Below are positions 21,863 to 35,800 of a stretch of DNA of 64,000 nt, piece by piece. The notes below the pieces were generated by a model. That model ran no database searches and was not told where the DNA came from. It worked only from the letters and a program-made list of their open reading frames with translations. The translations under genes were made by a program, and so were the position numbers. Each line of letters starts with the position of its first letter. The stretch's first letter is position 1. The stretch is from Branchinecta lynchi. Its lineage: Eukaryota; Arthropoda; Branchiopoda; Anostraca; Branchinectidae. The stretch is taken from assembly GCA_023053575.1 (NCBI GenBank), contig JAKZAP010000017.1, forward strand, positions 6,827,501 to 6,891,500, written 5' to 3'.

Positions 21863-22116
21863 ACCAGATACCACGGTCGTCATTCCAACCTTCCTGATGT
21901 ACTGAGATCTTATTTTTATTTCCCGGGATTCGAAAATACCCCGAAAAAGACAAAACGGCGTTTCCGAGAGTTGCCACTTGTGGTTTGATTTCGTCGCACA
22001 CACTTCTGTTTCCGTGATGAACATTCCAAAACATGTCTGCGACAGAAATATGCTGCGGAGTAAGATAAATAACTTTCGTCATTTCAACCTGCGACACGTT
22101 AAGAGGAAAAAAACCA

Positions 22117-22652
22117 CTTTATTTTTCCACTTAATTAAATGTACCACTGGCACATTTAATTCTGCCAGGCCAAGGATCATCAAAGCTACGCAGTCAAGTT
22201 GGACAGAGTAGCCGGGATTTTGAAAACCCGTAGTTACTTCTGTTAACACGGTCGGAACACATCCAATTAAGAAAAATATCGTTGCGGTCGGCACTTCGTG
22301 TCGGTGAGCACTTCGATACCCCAGTGGTCTGAATGGCTGGAGCCCGAGAACCCACACCCCCCTCGTTGAGACTCTGACCAGTCGTCTAGGTTATCACAGA
22401 GCTCGCTGCTAGCCGTTAGGTAACACTCACGATCATTTTTTTCTTCACAGTCCAACGCAAATTGCAGTATTTCCTCTTTCAGTGTGGCAGAGATTTTCAA
22501 CAGCTCCATAAGCTTTTCTCTATTTCGTCTTTTACTGCCATTTTGATCTTTTTTTCATCACAGTTGATACGATAAGAAGAAGGGTAACTATTGTTTCTTC
22601 CCATGTCATGTTTGCAGTTCGTTATTTTTCAAGCACCCTTTTCAGCTTTTGT
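22117..22652 (-). other. IMPACT: Probable IMPACT 3' UTR with polyadenylation signal
   Basis: Downstream of the stop the first AATAAA on the minus strand is at about 22122-22117 (TTTATT on the plus strand), 530 bp away. An 80-codon open frame at 22509-22267 falls inside this stretch, resembles nothing I know and is probably untranslated. The UTR limits are inferred. Confidence 0.45.
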
Positions 22653-22817
22653 TTACTTCTTCTTCTTCTTACCATTCTCGGATGCTGGATCAACGAATCC
22701 TCCCAGTTCTAAAGCGTGTCGTGCCGCATTGTTTATGAGCTTAAATCGATCACCACCGAGAAGGATACCGCCAAACCACCGAGAAACCACCACAAGAACG
22801 TTCGTGGCCTCAACAAT
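22653..22817 (-). CDS. IMPACT: IMPACT coding exon 5 (C-terminal exon with stop)
   Basis: 165 bp. Acceptor GTTTTCAG/ATTGTTGAG at 22818; TAA stop at 22655-22653. Encodes VLVVVSRWFGGILLGGDRFK and a lysine-rich tail. A Helitron-like copy begins only about 45 bp upstream of this exon in the intron. Confidence 0.96.
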   Translation of the reverse strand: MVEATNVLVVVSRWFGGILLGGDRFKLINNAARHALELGGFVDPASENGKKKKK

Positions 22818-23796
22818 CTGAAAACGAAACGGCACGTTTACTCTGGTGTTAGTCACTATTAGAAAACAAGACCAAAGTTTTCGACGGGATCCCAAAAATT
22901 CAATATTTGATCCCGACAATTGGGTCTTGTCTTCGCCAGACTCCTTAAACATTTTTACTATTAAAATTCAGAAACAGCTAAGGCCAAAAAGCTAATCATC
23001 TGAGAAAACCAAGTTCAGATACGGATTCAGCATGTTTGTGTTTACCCCTATAAGTCATATCTGTTTTGACAGAAACTTCCTGCCTTACTTCTGCCAATTT
23101 CCCGGTTTCGGCCGAATCATGGAACTACCTGTCCGGCAAAAAAAGAAAGCTAAAAAACGAACTTAGCGTATCTTCTTTCCCCTATATCGAACATCTAATC
23201 AACTTCAAATTAAAATTTAACTTATACAAATTTTCCGGTTCCAGCCGGATTCCGGGCGAACTATATGTCCGGGTGAAAAATGATTGTCATACACGGATTC
23301 AGCATCTCTTCTTAACTACAATACTTTTAACAATTTTCCGGTTTTGCCCGAATTCCGGGCGAACTACTTGCCCGGCGAGAAAATGGTTTTCACGATCGTG
23401 TTCAGCATGTCTTCTTACCCCTAAGACGAACATCTAATCAACTTCAAATAAAACTTTTGCTTTTTACAGACTTTCCGGTTTTGGCCGGATTCCGGGCGAA
23501 ATACTTGTCCGGCAAGAAAATGGTTTTCACCATCGTGTTCAGCATGTCTTCTTACCCCATAATCGACTGTATCATTAGCTGTTTAAATATATTGCCCTTA
23601 TTTTAAACCCCCACCCCTAAATATAGGGCTACAAAGCCCATCTACGAACTCGACCTTACTCTTGACCCAAAGAATCCCCCCACCAAGTTTCATCAAAATA
23701 TCTCATTCCCTTCGAGAGCTATCGTGCTTACGGACGGACGGACAGACAGACGCACGGACGGACAGACAGACGCACGGACGGACAGACAGACGGACG

Positions 23797-23827
<31 letters not shown>

Positions 23828-26800
23828 CGACAGACAACGGACGGACAGCTTTTGCGATGTCATAGGTATCCATCCACTTGCGTTTTGGGATCCCAAGAAC
23901 AAGTGCGCAAGAGCTCAGACGTGGAGTGTAAAAGTAAAATGTTTATCGCATATTATATATAAACAGCTTTCGAACCAAGATCTTTCACATCCCCAAGAAC
24001 TAAACAAGTATTGCAATAACCTAATTTGTAATTATCCCAGTTTAAAAACTTAAAACAAACCGAAGTATAAATCCATAGAAATGTTGAAGATCTTGCAGGA
24101 ATAGCTTGAGTTCCAACTATGGTCTGCCAGCCAGTCCGACCCTTTAAACCTCTTCTCCATTAGCAAGGTAATAACAAGTACAATAAACCAAGTCGCAGCA
24201 CTCTAATACCCCCCCTTGTGCCCATTAAGGCATATCATCGATCATATGACTAAACAGTCGAGTTTCCAACTGTTTATTAAAGATGTACGTCACGTCGTCT
24301 TATTTGTTGCTGTTTAATCCTCATCCATAGATGTAGGCTATCTTCCCAAATGTACAAGAGGACTTGAGACCTGTCATAAACGAACTTAATTCATGGGAAA
24401 TCTGGGCCCAGCTGCCCATGAACGGGATGGGAGGGGGGGGGGGGGGGTCGAGACCCATCAAAACGCTTATTTACACCTCTTTTTCCTCAAGTATACCAGC
24501 TTAAAGAGTTTGATTCCAGTCACGGGTCAAATACTTTTTTTCATGGGTAAAACCTTTCCTCTGATCCAAAAGCACAAAGGAATTTCATTACCTTATCTAA
24601 AGTTATTGTCAAATTAAACATTAAAAAATGGGCAATCTAGGCCCAATTGTCCCTGTCCTTGGGTCCTGCAAAAAGTAAAAAGAGACCACAATGCTCACAA
24701 AACTACCAAGTTTCCACTTGATACCTAATGATTCCTGTCACGGGTAACGAACTTTACTCCTGGGTAATCTGGGCCCAGTTGCCCATGAACGGGGTGGGTA
24801 GGGAAGGTGAAACTTTAAAAGTAATTTCCCAGCCCTAGGATCTACACGTACAAGGAACTTCATCGTACTATGTCCAGTTCTGGTCAAGTTATGAACATTA
24901 TTCACTTGGCAATCTGGGCCCATTCGCCCCTGAACCGGTTCTGGGTGGGGGGGTGGGGGATCCCCCAAAGGCACAACTAGACCCCAATATCCACTAGTGT
25001 ACCAAATTTGAACTTTACTTGCAATGGTTCACGAGTTATGAGCTCCACAAAATATGGTGAAAACCGGAAACCGAAAACCGACAGCTGCTACAGCGCTCGA
25101 AATAGTGGAATGTTCCAAGGAACTAACAAGAGCTACGAGCTCATATGGCACTTGTACGAGTAGGCTGTACAAGAAAGTAGATGAAAACGTCACAAAATAC
25201 ACCCGCCATCCAAAAAGGCGGTTCGGAAATAGAAATAGGATATTTAGTTTCACTCATTTCTGAGCAGTTACGGCATCGTCTCGATTGCAAATGCACATGA
25301 CTGTTCAAACTTTCATCCCAATAAATCCATTTGTTTGATCCCTAGACGTGCTACACGATTTCCGGTACTCACTCTATTTCCACCTACCGTGGCCGAATCT
25401 GGTTCGGAATAAAAAAAATTCGACCACCTAAAGCATCTTGGTTTATACCATCTACCAAGTTTCACTCGAATCTGAGCATTTTTGGAAAGTTCCGGTACCC
25501 CCCCCCCCCCCTTCCCACCAACGTTGTCGGAGCCGGTTCGGGCCCAATCTCTTAATTCCCTCATCAAGTTTGACTGAAATTGGAGTATAGCCTATCTGCA
25601 AGTTTCCAGTACCCCCCCCCCCCCCCCCCTACCTTGTCCGAATCCGGCCCAGACGCCAAATAACAAATCTAGGCCGCATAAACTCGGCACTGTCGAATTG
25701 CATCTCATTCGGTCCATCCGTTTGGTTTTTGTGCATGTCAAAAGTCCCCCCACCCCCAATTCCCCTAATCGTGGTCGCATATGGTTCGAACGCATGTTTT
25801 ACATGTCGAGGCCATCGATTCGTATCACCCATGAAGTTTCACTCGAATCAGACCACTCGTTCGCAATTTATAGAAGTCCATATTTCTCTTCTCTTGCTCC
25901 CCCAAAAATGCTCGGATCTAGGAACGGAAGTTTCCGGGGGTATGTTGTGTCAGGTTTTTAAGTCAAGATAATTCGGGTCGCTAATATGCCTGCAAAGTTT
26001 CGTTGTCGTTTTACATCTGGAACTATTCTAACTCACACTACCGGAATTCCAGGAAACCCCCTCCAACTCCCCCCACAGAGCCCCGAAACCATCTGGCTCC
26101 GTCAATTTCATCTAGGCCTAATGCTTGTTCCATCCATTAAGTTTCGTCCCAATCCCTCTACTTTTAGAGTTTCTTGAGTTTTCCACCCCCCCCCCATCCC
26201 CACAGGTATCGGACCCGACTCGGACGTGACACTGAACGTCCGAGGCGATAGCTCACCAGACAAGTTTCATTCAAATCCGATCACCCGTTCAAAAGTTATG
26301 CACGCCACTAGATTCCGGACTCCCCATCCACCCACTCCCCCCACGATGGTCGGGTCGGGGAAACGGCTGTTCTCAAGTCAATCTGTTCGGATCCCTGACA
26401 TACCTGCCAAGTTTCATCGCCCTAGGACATCAGGAAGTATGCCGAACTCGCGGGATCGCTAGAAATCCGGACCCCCACCCCAACTCCCCCACAGTGCCCT
26501 GATCCGGTCCGGTTATGTCAATGACGTGTCGAGGACCTGTGCTTGTTTTTCCCACCAAGTTTCATCCCGATCCCTCCACTTTAAGCGTTTCTCAAAATTT
26601 CCGGTTCCCTCCTCCAACTCCTCCCAGTGTCATCGGATCCGGTCCGGTTATGTCAATGACGTATCTAGGACCTGTGCTTGTTTTTCCCACCAAGTTTCAT
26701 CCCGATCCCTCCACTTTAAGCGTTTCTCAAAATTTCCGGTTCCCTCCTCCAACTCCCCCCAGTGTCATCAGATCCGGCCCGGATTTAAAGTGAGGTGTCT

Positions 26801-29800
26801 GAGACACGAGGTCATCCTAAATATCAATTTTCATCAAGATCCGATCACCCGTTCGCAAGCTAAAAATACCTCAAATTTTGGCTTCACCCTCCCTCCACTC
26901 CCCCCCCCCCCAGATGGTCGAATCGGGGAATTGATGATTTCCTATTTAAGCTGGTCGGGTCCCAGACATGCCTGTCAATTTCCATCGTCCCAGCACGTCA
27001 GGAAGCACGGAACTCGCGGGATCACTACAAATTCGGACTTCTCCCCCCCCCCAACTCCCCCAAAGTGAGCGGATACGTTCCGGTTATATCAGTCACGTAT
27101 CTAGGACTTTTGCTTGTACTTTCCACCACGTTTCATTCGGATCCCTCCACTCTAAGTGTTTTCCAAGATTTCCGGTTTCCCCCTCTAACTCCCCCCAGTG
27201 TCACCGGATCCGGTCTGGATTTAAAATGGAGGGTCTGAGACACGAAGTCCTTCCATGTATTAAGTTTCATTAAGATCCGATCACCCGTTCGTAAGCTAAA
27301 AATATCTCATTTTTCCTATTTTTTCCGGATTCCCCCTCCCTCCACTCCCCTCCAGATGGTCGGATCGAGGAAGCGACAATTTCTAATTTAATCTGGTCCA
27401 GTTCCTGATATGCTTGCCAAGTTTCATCGTCCTAGCTTATCTGGAAGTGCCCGAACTAGCAAAACCGGGACCGACAGACCGACAGACCGACAGACCGACA
27501 GACCGACAGACCGACTGACGGACAGAAATAACAATCGCTATATGGCACTTGAGTAAGCTCAAGTGCCATAAAAACGAGTTTACCATTGCCCGATTATAAG
27601 CCAAGCGGCCCGACAGGGGGTGGGAGCTAAGTACTGCACGGTCTTCAATCAAATCTATCATTTACTCTAAAAAAGAGCTGGAAGCTCATATGGCACTTGT
27701 AAGGTTGGGCCAGAGGATTAAAATAGCAATTTGCCACTTCGTGGGTTGGTTGAGATAACTTCTAAGCAAAACCCTGAGCTAAGAATGATCATCGGCCCTT
27801 GTAAATCACGAGAATGTAACGTTTGGTAAAAAACATTTTATTTTTGCACTTGGCTGTGATGATGCGCACTTTAAGGCGCTAGAAATCCATCTGTTATCAA
27901 AACAGCGCTTTCCAGGCGCTTTCTTCTTTTTGGCGCTTTCTACTTTGTCCGGGCTTCCCCATCTCCGAAACTGAGGCTCGGAGCAAAATATTTGAAAATA
28001 GCTGTGCGCGACTTAGCTGAACAGTGGTAAAACTCGAGCACAAGAAATGGAGGGACTCCGGAACACAAGATAGATCTGGGCCTACCAAGTCTTGCATTGT
28101 TGATGAGATTTTTAACTCTGATCAGTTCGACTACTCAAAATTTCTTAGAGTTATTTCGAGGCGAAAGCCTTTTCTCTTGCTTTGTATTATTATTATTATT
28201 ATTATTAAAACGAAAGCAAAATTCAAGCCTTTATTTTTGAAAGAGTTGTCGGCTGACTTTAGTAAACTTTGCCCTGGTTGGCAGACAAATTCGGCTCGGC
28301 CGAAAACGCGCTAGAAGTCGCAGGTTCAGAACGCACCAATAGCGACGTGCGGGGATTTTTAGAGATTATGATTCCATAGGGGAGCTGAGTATAATATAAA
28401 CTTATGATAAACGGCAAAATAAGCACCGATGGGTTCTTCAAGGAGAGGGTGGCGGATGCTACAGACCCTTCATCTGCTACAATATTCGCAAGTGAACTGA
28501 CCTGCAGAAGATGAAGCATTCGTCCACCAGCCTGGTTTTCGCCATCATCATCACAATCTTGTAGCCAGGTCTTTGTGTCTTCCTTGTATATTCTATATGC
28601 ATACATATTATGCGTAGCTTGGGCTATCTTTCGATTTTCATAGAGCTTTGCTAGAACTTGCCTGAAAAAAAAAGAAAGGATGTTTAAGGAGATCCCCCTT
28701 CCTAATAATTCATTTACTTTTATTTATTACTTCATTTGGCGTTAAGCTTTTACCTTGTCGCCATTACTACACAAGTACCGTAAAAAAAGATCAGATACAC
28801 TTTACATACAGAAACTGACAAACTACAAAAGTAAACAAATTTTCAAACTACAAAAGCAACTGAGTGAAATAGGGTCTCGTCTAGACCACATGTTACTTAT
28901 ACCTTACATTTACATGATGTTCACTCCTGTAAATGATATGTCATAAGAGTAAATTTATATGCGTTATGGTCCATCTCGGCTAGTTAGGCCTTGGGCTTCA
29001 CTGGATATGTGAATTCCAGCTTCGCTAGGATGTGTGAACCAGCCTGATTAGGGATTTCTGGATTGACTGCGGAAACACGAGTGTTTGCATGGAAATTTAA
29101 TGAGTTATTAAAAGATGCAAACACGCCTCTTGTGCGTTTCGTCTGTGGCGTTAGGCGGGAAGCCCAAGGTTTGGTCCTTTTTGGGGGGTCTAGGCGAGAA
29201 CCCCCCCCCCCCCGGACAACCCCCCCCCCCCCCCCGAGCAAAACTCCCCGGGTACCAAAACCCCCCTGGTACCCCCCCCCCCCGGCGTAAACCCCCCAAA
29301 TCCTTTACATTTAAAAAGAATGCAAAACATTTAAATTGACTTCCCGTGATATTAGTCTGTCAAGGGGACTTCTGGTAACAACAAGAACAAGACCAAAGGT
29401 TTCGATGGGATCCCAAAATATTTCATTTGCCCCTTAACTTAAACCCCCTCCCCCACCCCTAAAAGTAGGGCTACAGAGCCCATCTACGAGCTCGACCATA
29501 CTCTTGATCCAAAGAATCCTCACACCAAGTTTCATCAAAATATCTCATTCCTTTCGAGAGTTATAGTGCGCCCAGATCCCAAAAACTAACGGCAACTAAC
29601 TGCAGCTTCTTCGACAGGAAGGGGAAATAACTGGGAAAGGATTTGTTGGGGGGGGGGGGAAGGAGGTCGTTACACTGAGTGGCACGGGTTTTGATCTTTC
29701 ACTTTTAACACCTCACTGACCACTGCTTCAGGTGAATGCGTGTGTTAGTTCACTTCAGCAACTATTCCGTCACCATCAACCTTCACCTTCGCTTTACACT

Positions 29801-32800
29801 CACCTCCCTTGTATATATATGTTCTGCCTACGCTTAACGCATTCAAAACTAAGAACACATCCAGCCAGCACTTTTTGCTTCACATATACATACCCTTTGT
29901 GCACGCACAAGATTCTTACACTTGTTACTGGATATCCACTGTACTTCAGAAATTATTGTACAGTCAAGTCTGCGAATGAAGTTGCGTCCAGTTATTCTAC
30001 TCTTACATATCCGTCAGTAGGTACATGAGCTAATCCGGGTACTCAGCTAACCCGTTGTACTATACTTAGCTTAGGGACTATTTGGGATTATTTGGGACTA
30101 GGAGATTTTTTAGGGATTGTCTTTTTTATTCGGATTCCACTTTTTTAAGGATTCGGGGAGGTTTTCGCCGGGGGGGGGGGGGGGGGGGGGGGGGGGTACC
30201 GGGGGAGGGGGGGGGGGGGGGGGTAGCCAGGGCGTTTTTTGGTACCGGGGGGGGGGTTGGTGGGGGGGTTTCGCAGGGGGAGGGGGGGGTAGCTGGAACC
30301 CCTTTTTTTTATGGTATGAAAGCTTCTAAATCGCTGTTCCGCAAGGAATTAAGATTTCACAATGATTTTATTCGGGATGAAATTGGATATTGTATTTTTG
30401 AAGATGAAAATGAGGTATGGAAATTTGTGAGAAATAAGTCACATAGAAAGCACCCGCATGATAAAAGTAGTCTTGGGGGCTGTGGCTGATAATTGGATTG
30501 CTCATTTTAATGGTTGTTTCTAGAACTGATGAGACGATACATTGTAAACTTGATTGTGAATTTGAAGAAGAATTGTCTAAGCATGTAATATTGGATATTA
30601 AAATTGAAGTAGATGATGTAGAAGAAGCTATAAACAAACTGAAAAGCAACAAATCTTTAGATTGTGATGGTTTACATGCAGGCCCGTATCCAGGAATTTT
30701 TTTCGGGGGGGGGGCGGGGGTTGCCTTTCGGGGGGGGTTGCCTGCGGGTCGGACAAAAAAGTACAAAAAATGCATAGATCAGAGGGAAAAGCCTATAAAA
30801 ATTACTATTTTTGTGTTTCGGCCTTGTTTACATGCTAATCATCTAAAATGGGCCTCACACAATACTATTATTATGATTGCATCCCTGTTTACTTTTATAC
30901 TCGAGTTTTTTTTAAATCAACAACTACCGAAAGAAAGGATTTAACCCAAATGATTGTAAACCTTTCCGTCCAATAACTACTTCTTGTCAAATGAGTAAAC
31001 TTTTTGAGCTAACACTCCTCCCGTATTTTGGTAGTTCTAATCAAGGTTTGAATCAAATTGGTATCAGGAAAGGGTTGAATATTGATGTGGCTCACACTCT
31101 TTGAGTTCTTGTAGTTATAGTAGTAGAGTATATGTATTAGCCCTAGACATTGCTTCAGCATGCGATAGTATCATCCACGCTTGGGCCCTTAGATCTTTGT
31201 TGAAGAATGGTGTACCAGTGAGGATAGTACTCATGTTGCGTCGGTGGTTTGGAGCTTCTCGAATTCGAGTTCTTTGGAACGATTCTTTCACTGATTTTGA
31301 GGTTGTTCTAAACCGGGGTCTTCGTCAGGGTGGGATTCTTTCTCCAGTGATTTTCAATATAACTATCGCTGCATGTCTTGACATGTCGAGTCTTGTCGAG
31401 TCTGACATGTACAGTCTTCTTTTATTATATGGTAAAGGTATCCTAGCTTCTCTTATAGCGTATGCTGACGACATACTCCTTACTAGCCGTTCTTTATCGG
31501 GCCTTCAGAATAATGTAAATTATCTAGTTAAATCTTTTAAAGAATATTTCGAGATGTTTCGACCTGAAAAATAGTTTATGGTTTTTGGTCATAAACCCCT
31601 TGAACAAATTTCTCATTCAGTATCTGTCCGTATAAATAATTGAACAAACCAGGTGAGTCTTTAAGATATCTGGTAATCCCTTATGGCCCGACTTTGTCAT
31701 TAACGAGGGCTCTAATAGTAAAAGATGTGGAGTCGCGCATTTCTTCTAGTTTCGGGGCGGGGATTTGTCTTAGGGATTTCCTATCTAGACGCAATCTTGC
31801 AAAGACTTTTAACACTGTTGCTCTTCCACACGCTTTGCTTGCACCACAAATTTTTATGCCGGTTTTCGAAATACCAATCCAGTTTTTATGTCACTTGCCC
31901 TTCGGCCAAGTGCCATATAGCGATTGTAATTTCTGTCCGTCAGTCGGTCTGTCGGTCCCGGTTTTGCTAGTTTGGGCACTTCCAGATAAGCTAGGACGAT
32001 GAAACTTGGCAGGCATACAAGGGACTGGACCAGATTAAATAAGAAATAGTTGCTTCCCTGATCCGACCATCTGGAGGGGAGTGGAGGGAGGGGGAATCCG
32101 GAAAAATTAGGAAAACTTAAATATTTTTAGCTTACGATGAAACTTGATAAATGGAAGGACGTCATGTCTCAGACGCTCCATTTTAAATCCAGACCGGATC
32201 CGGTGCCATTGGGGGAGCTGGAGGGGGAAACCGGAAATCTTGGAAAACACTTAAGAGTGAAGGGATCCGGATGAAACTTCGTGGAAAGAACAAGCAGAAG
32301 TCCTAGATACGTGATGGATATAACCGGAACGGATCCGCTCACTTTGGGGGAGTTGGGAGGGGGGGAGAAGTCCGAATTTCTAGTGATCCCGCGAGTTTGG
32401 CGCTTCCTGGTGTGCTGGGACGCTGAAAATTGGCAGGCATGTCAGGGACCCGACCAGATTAAATAGGAAATAGTCATTTCCCCGATCCGACCTTCTGGGA
32501 GGGGGAGTGGAGGGAGGGAGAAGCCAAAATTTGAGGTATTTTTATCTTGCGAACGAGTGACCCGATCTTGACGAAATTTTACATTTAGGATGACCTCGTG
32601 TCTCAGACGTCCCACTATAAATCCGGACGGATCCGATGACACTGGGGGGAGTTGGAGGAGGGAACCGGAAATCTTGAGAAACACTTAGAGTGGAGGGATC
32701 GGGATGAAACTTGGTGGGAAGAATAAGCACAAGTCCTAGATACGTCATTGATATAAGCGGACCAGATCCGGACACTCTGGGGGAGTTGGGGGGGGGGGGG

Positions 32801-35800
32801 GGGGTCCGGATTTCTAGCGATCCCGCGAGTTCGGCATACTTCCTGATGTGCTAGGGCGATGAAACTTGGCAGGTATGTCAGGGACCCGAACAGGTTCACT
32901 TGAGAACAGTCGTTTCCCCGATCCGACCATCGTGGGGGGAGTGGATGAATGGGGATTCCGGAATCTAGTGGCGTGTATAACTTTTGAACGGGTGATCGGA
33001 TTTGACTGAAACTTGTCTGGTGGAAAGAGCTATCGCCTCGGATGTTCAGTGTTAAGTCCGGGTCGGGTCGGGTTATACCTGTGGGGATGGGGTGGGGACC
33101 GGAAACCTCAAGAAACGCTTAAAGCAGAGGGATTGGGACGGAATTTAATGGAGAGAACAAGCATTAGGTCTAGATCCGAATTTAACGGAGCCAGATGGTT
33201 TCGGGGCTCTGTGGGGGGGGGATAGAGGGGGTTTCCTGGAATACCGGTAGTCGGGGGTTAGAATAGTTCCACAAGTACTAAGACAATGAAACTTTGCAGG
33301 CATATCAGCGACCGACTTAATTGACTTATTTGGACCAACACACGTTGGTGGGGGGAGGGGTAACAGAATTTTCCAAAAATGCTCAGATTCGACCAAACTT
33401 GATAGGTGGTATAAAAGAAGATACTTTAGATGATCCATTTTTTTAGACCGAACCAGATTCCGCCACGGTAGGGGGAGATGGAGGGAGTACCGGAAACATT
33501 GTAGCACGTCTAGGGATCAATCGAGTGGATTTATTAGGCTGAAACTTGGAAGTTTGAACAGTCATGTGCATTTGATAATCGAGACGATGCCGGAACTGCT
33601 CAGAAGTGAGTGAAACAATATATCCTACTTCTATTTCCGAACCGCATTTTTGGATGGCGGGTGTATTTTGTCACGTTCTCATCTACTTTCTTGTACTGCC
33701 TACTCGTAACAAGTGCCATATGAGCTCGTAGCTCTTGTTTTATGATAGAAAATTATAGGTTAAAAAACCCCGGTGATATTTTGAAAAAGAAACGGGAAAC
33801 ATTTTTTTCAAAAATTTATTCCATAAAGCACACTTTGTTCGATGCGTTGCGTTGATTGTATTTTGGTTAAAGTGTTAGGTTGACTTCATTTAGGAAAGTG
33901 TAGGCTAATTATTTTTTAAATGACGTAGAGTTTTTATGAAAGTACATGGTCTAGTTATTAATCTGTAGACCGATTGTGTGCATTTTATTATATTTTCTCT
34001 ACTCGCCAGCTTTGGCGGATACAAATAAATGAATTGAACTGAATGACAAATCACTAGATTCCCGGGGCAAGTATGGGTATTTTTGAAGAAAAAAATCCGG
34101 AATATTTATCGTGCAAAAAACATTTCTAGTAAGAGTTGTGCTTTGAGAGAATCTAAACTACAGACGAGCTCTTTTGGAGATAAAGTAAATCTTCTATCTC
34201 ATTACCCTCACCTTACTTGATCCTGAGAGTATACTGCAGCCACGTGACCTTGAAACGTGCTCTTCTTCTCCACGAATGGCTCAGATGAAATTATATCCGG
34301 ACAGACATCTGTCCACTCTTGCGGTGCAGTTATGCTATGCCTCTTGATTTCTTCTTCACTCTCAAGTTCAGCTTGATTCGTAATTACATCGTGCATATTC
34401 TGAAGGTATTCTCGAACTTTCTCGACCCACATATAGAGGATGGATTCTCCAATGTTCTCCCTGGAAAAGATAGGGCTCTTAAAGACGGTATCAAAATACA
34501 CTCTTTCTGCTTGAAACAAAACTTTAATCTCTATTTCCTTGTCACCTGTAACTTTTGCTTCCACCAAAGTATCACATTTTAATGATAAAACCGTGAATAC
34601 ATTCACTTCCTTCAGTTGTTAATTGCAGAGTCACTAGTAGTCACTAACCCTCCTGCTCATCGCTGGTCACTCACTTAGAACTATTAAGTGTTTTTCCAGC
34701 TAACCCACACCCCGTTACCGAAACCCCCTGGCGAAAAAAATGGGTACCCCCCCCCCCCCCACACACACACACACAGAGATAATAAAATAAGATCTGTTAT
34801 TTTGGAAAAGTGTATATAGAGGCGAGCGGCCAGCGAGCCGCAGTCACGCGTTTACATTCTACTCGCGTGTCTAGGATAATTCGTTAAGTGCTCGCGGTAC
34901 CAATTGCAATTTTTAAAAAGATTTTTGCAGTTGCCTATACATTTGCACAATTAACAATGGCATATTTGTAATTTTTAGACTCTAACAGTTAATGTTTGCC
35001 AAAGTTTTGAATGTCTTCTTTCTTTTTTGTTTTGTATCTTCGTCGAAACGGGTTGCTATTGAGGACAGGAATGCCTGATACCTGAAATCTTGTACCGCCT
35101 GACGCTGACCCACAACAGATGGCTGAGCTGAAGATTGCATTGGGATTAAGAATGTCCATGTTTCTATACGGACTTCAAGATGCAAGGGCTTAGAGGTTAC
35201 TTTCAAGGATTTTGGAATGCTTGAGCCTTCCCCAAGTGTCAGATGCGGATCGTTTTCCGGTCGGTCGGTCGGCCCCAGTGATCAAGAGTTAAGAGCCAGG
35301 CTTCACCTTCCAGATTCCCAGAAGTCCGGGGCTTCCGCATAGTCAAGCCAACCCTTCCAGATTTTCATGATAATGATGAAAGCTCGATGTGCTGTTCTTC
35401 AACATTTCTAGATGTCCCCTTTACATTTCAAATATCTCTTGCATCCCAGTCACAACTGTCAATCACTTTCCCTTTTCTTCCCCCATTTGCATATTTGTTG
35501 CGTCTCTTGAACGGGTTGCCTCTATGGCACCTTCCAGACATCCGGAATCTGGGGTGTTCAACACCCCAGACTTCCAGAAGTTTTTGGCCTGGCTTCATCT
35601 TCCAGATCCGTCTCGACGAAAACGGCTGTCTGGAATCCGGAAGAAAAATCTGGAAGGTGAAGCTTCACCTTTCGGGTCCTTCCCGATGGTAAAAGTGAAC
35701 TAAATGTGGACTTGGCCCACTGGGAATGGTCAATTCCCAAATTCCACAACCCCTTGAAGGTGAATGTGAAAGGGAGGGGGGGGGGGGCAGTCCGGAACTT

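Noticed and set aside
22267..22509. 80-codon open frame just beyond the IMPACT stop
   Set aside because: No recognisable domain, and it sits between the stop and the first AATAAA, so it is probably 3' UTR.
23732..23850. CRISPR-like regular repeat
   Set aside because: Simple tetranucleotide microsatellite without spacers, in animal DNA.
26526..27068. 180-codon open frame on the plus strand
   Set aside because: It is the translation of the 135-bp tandem units, with the same peptide repeated. Period and frame coincide because 135 is a multiple of three.
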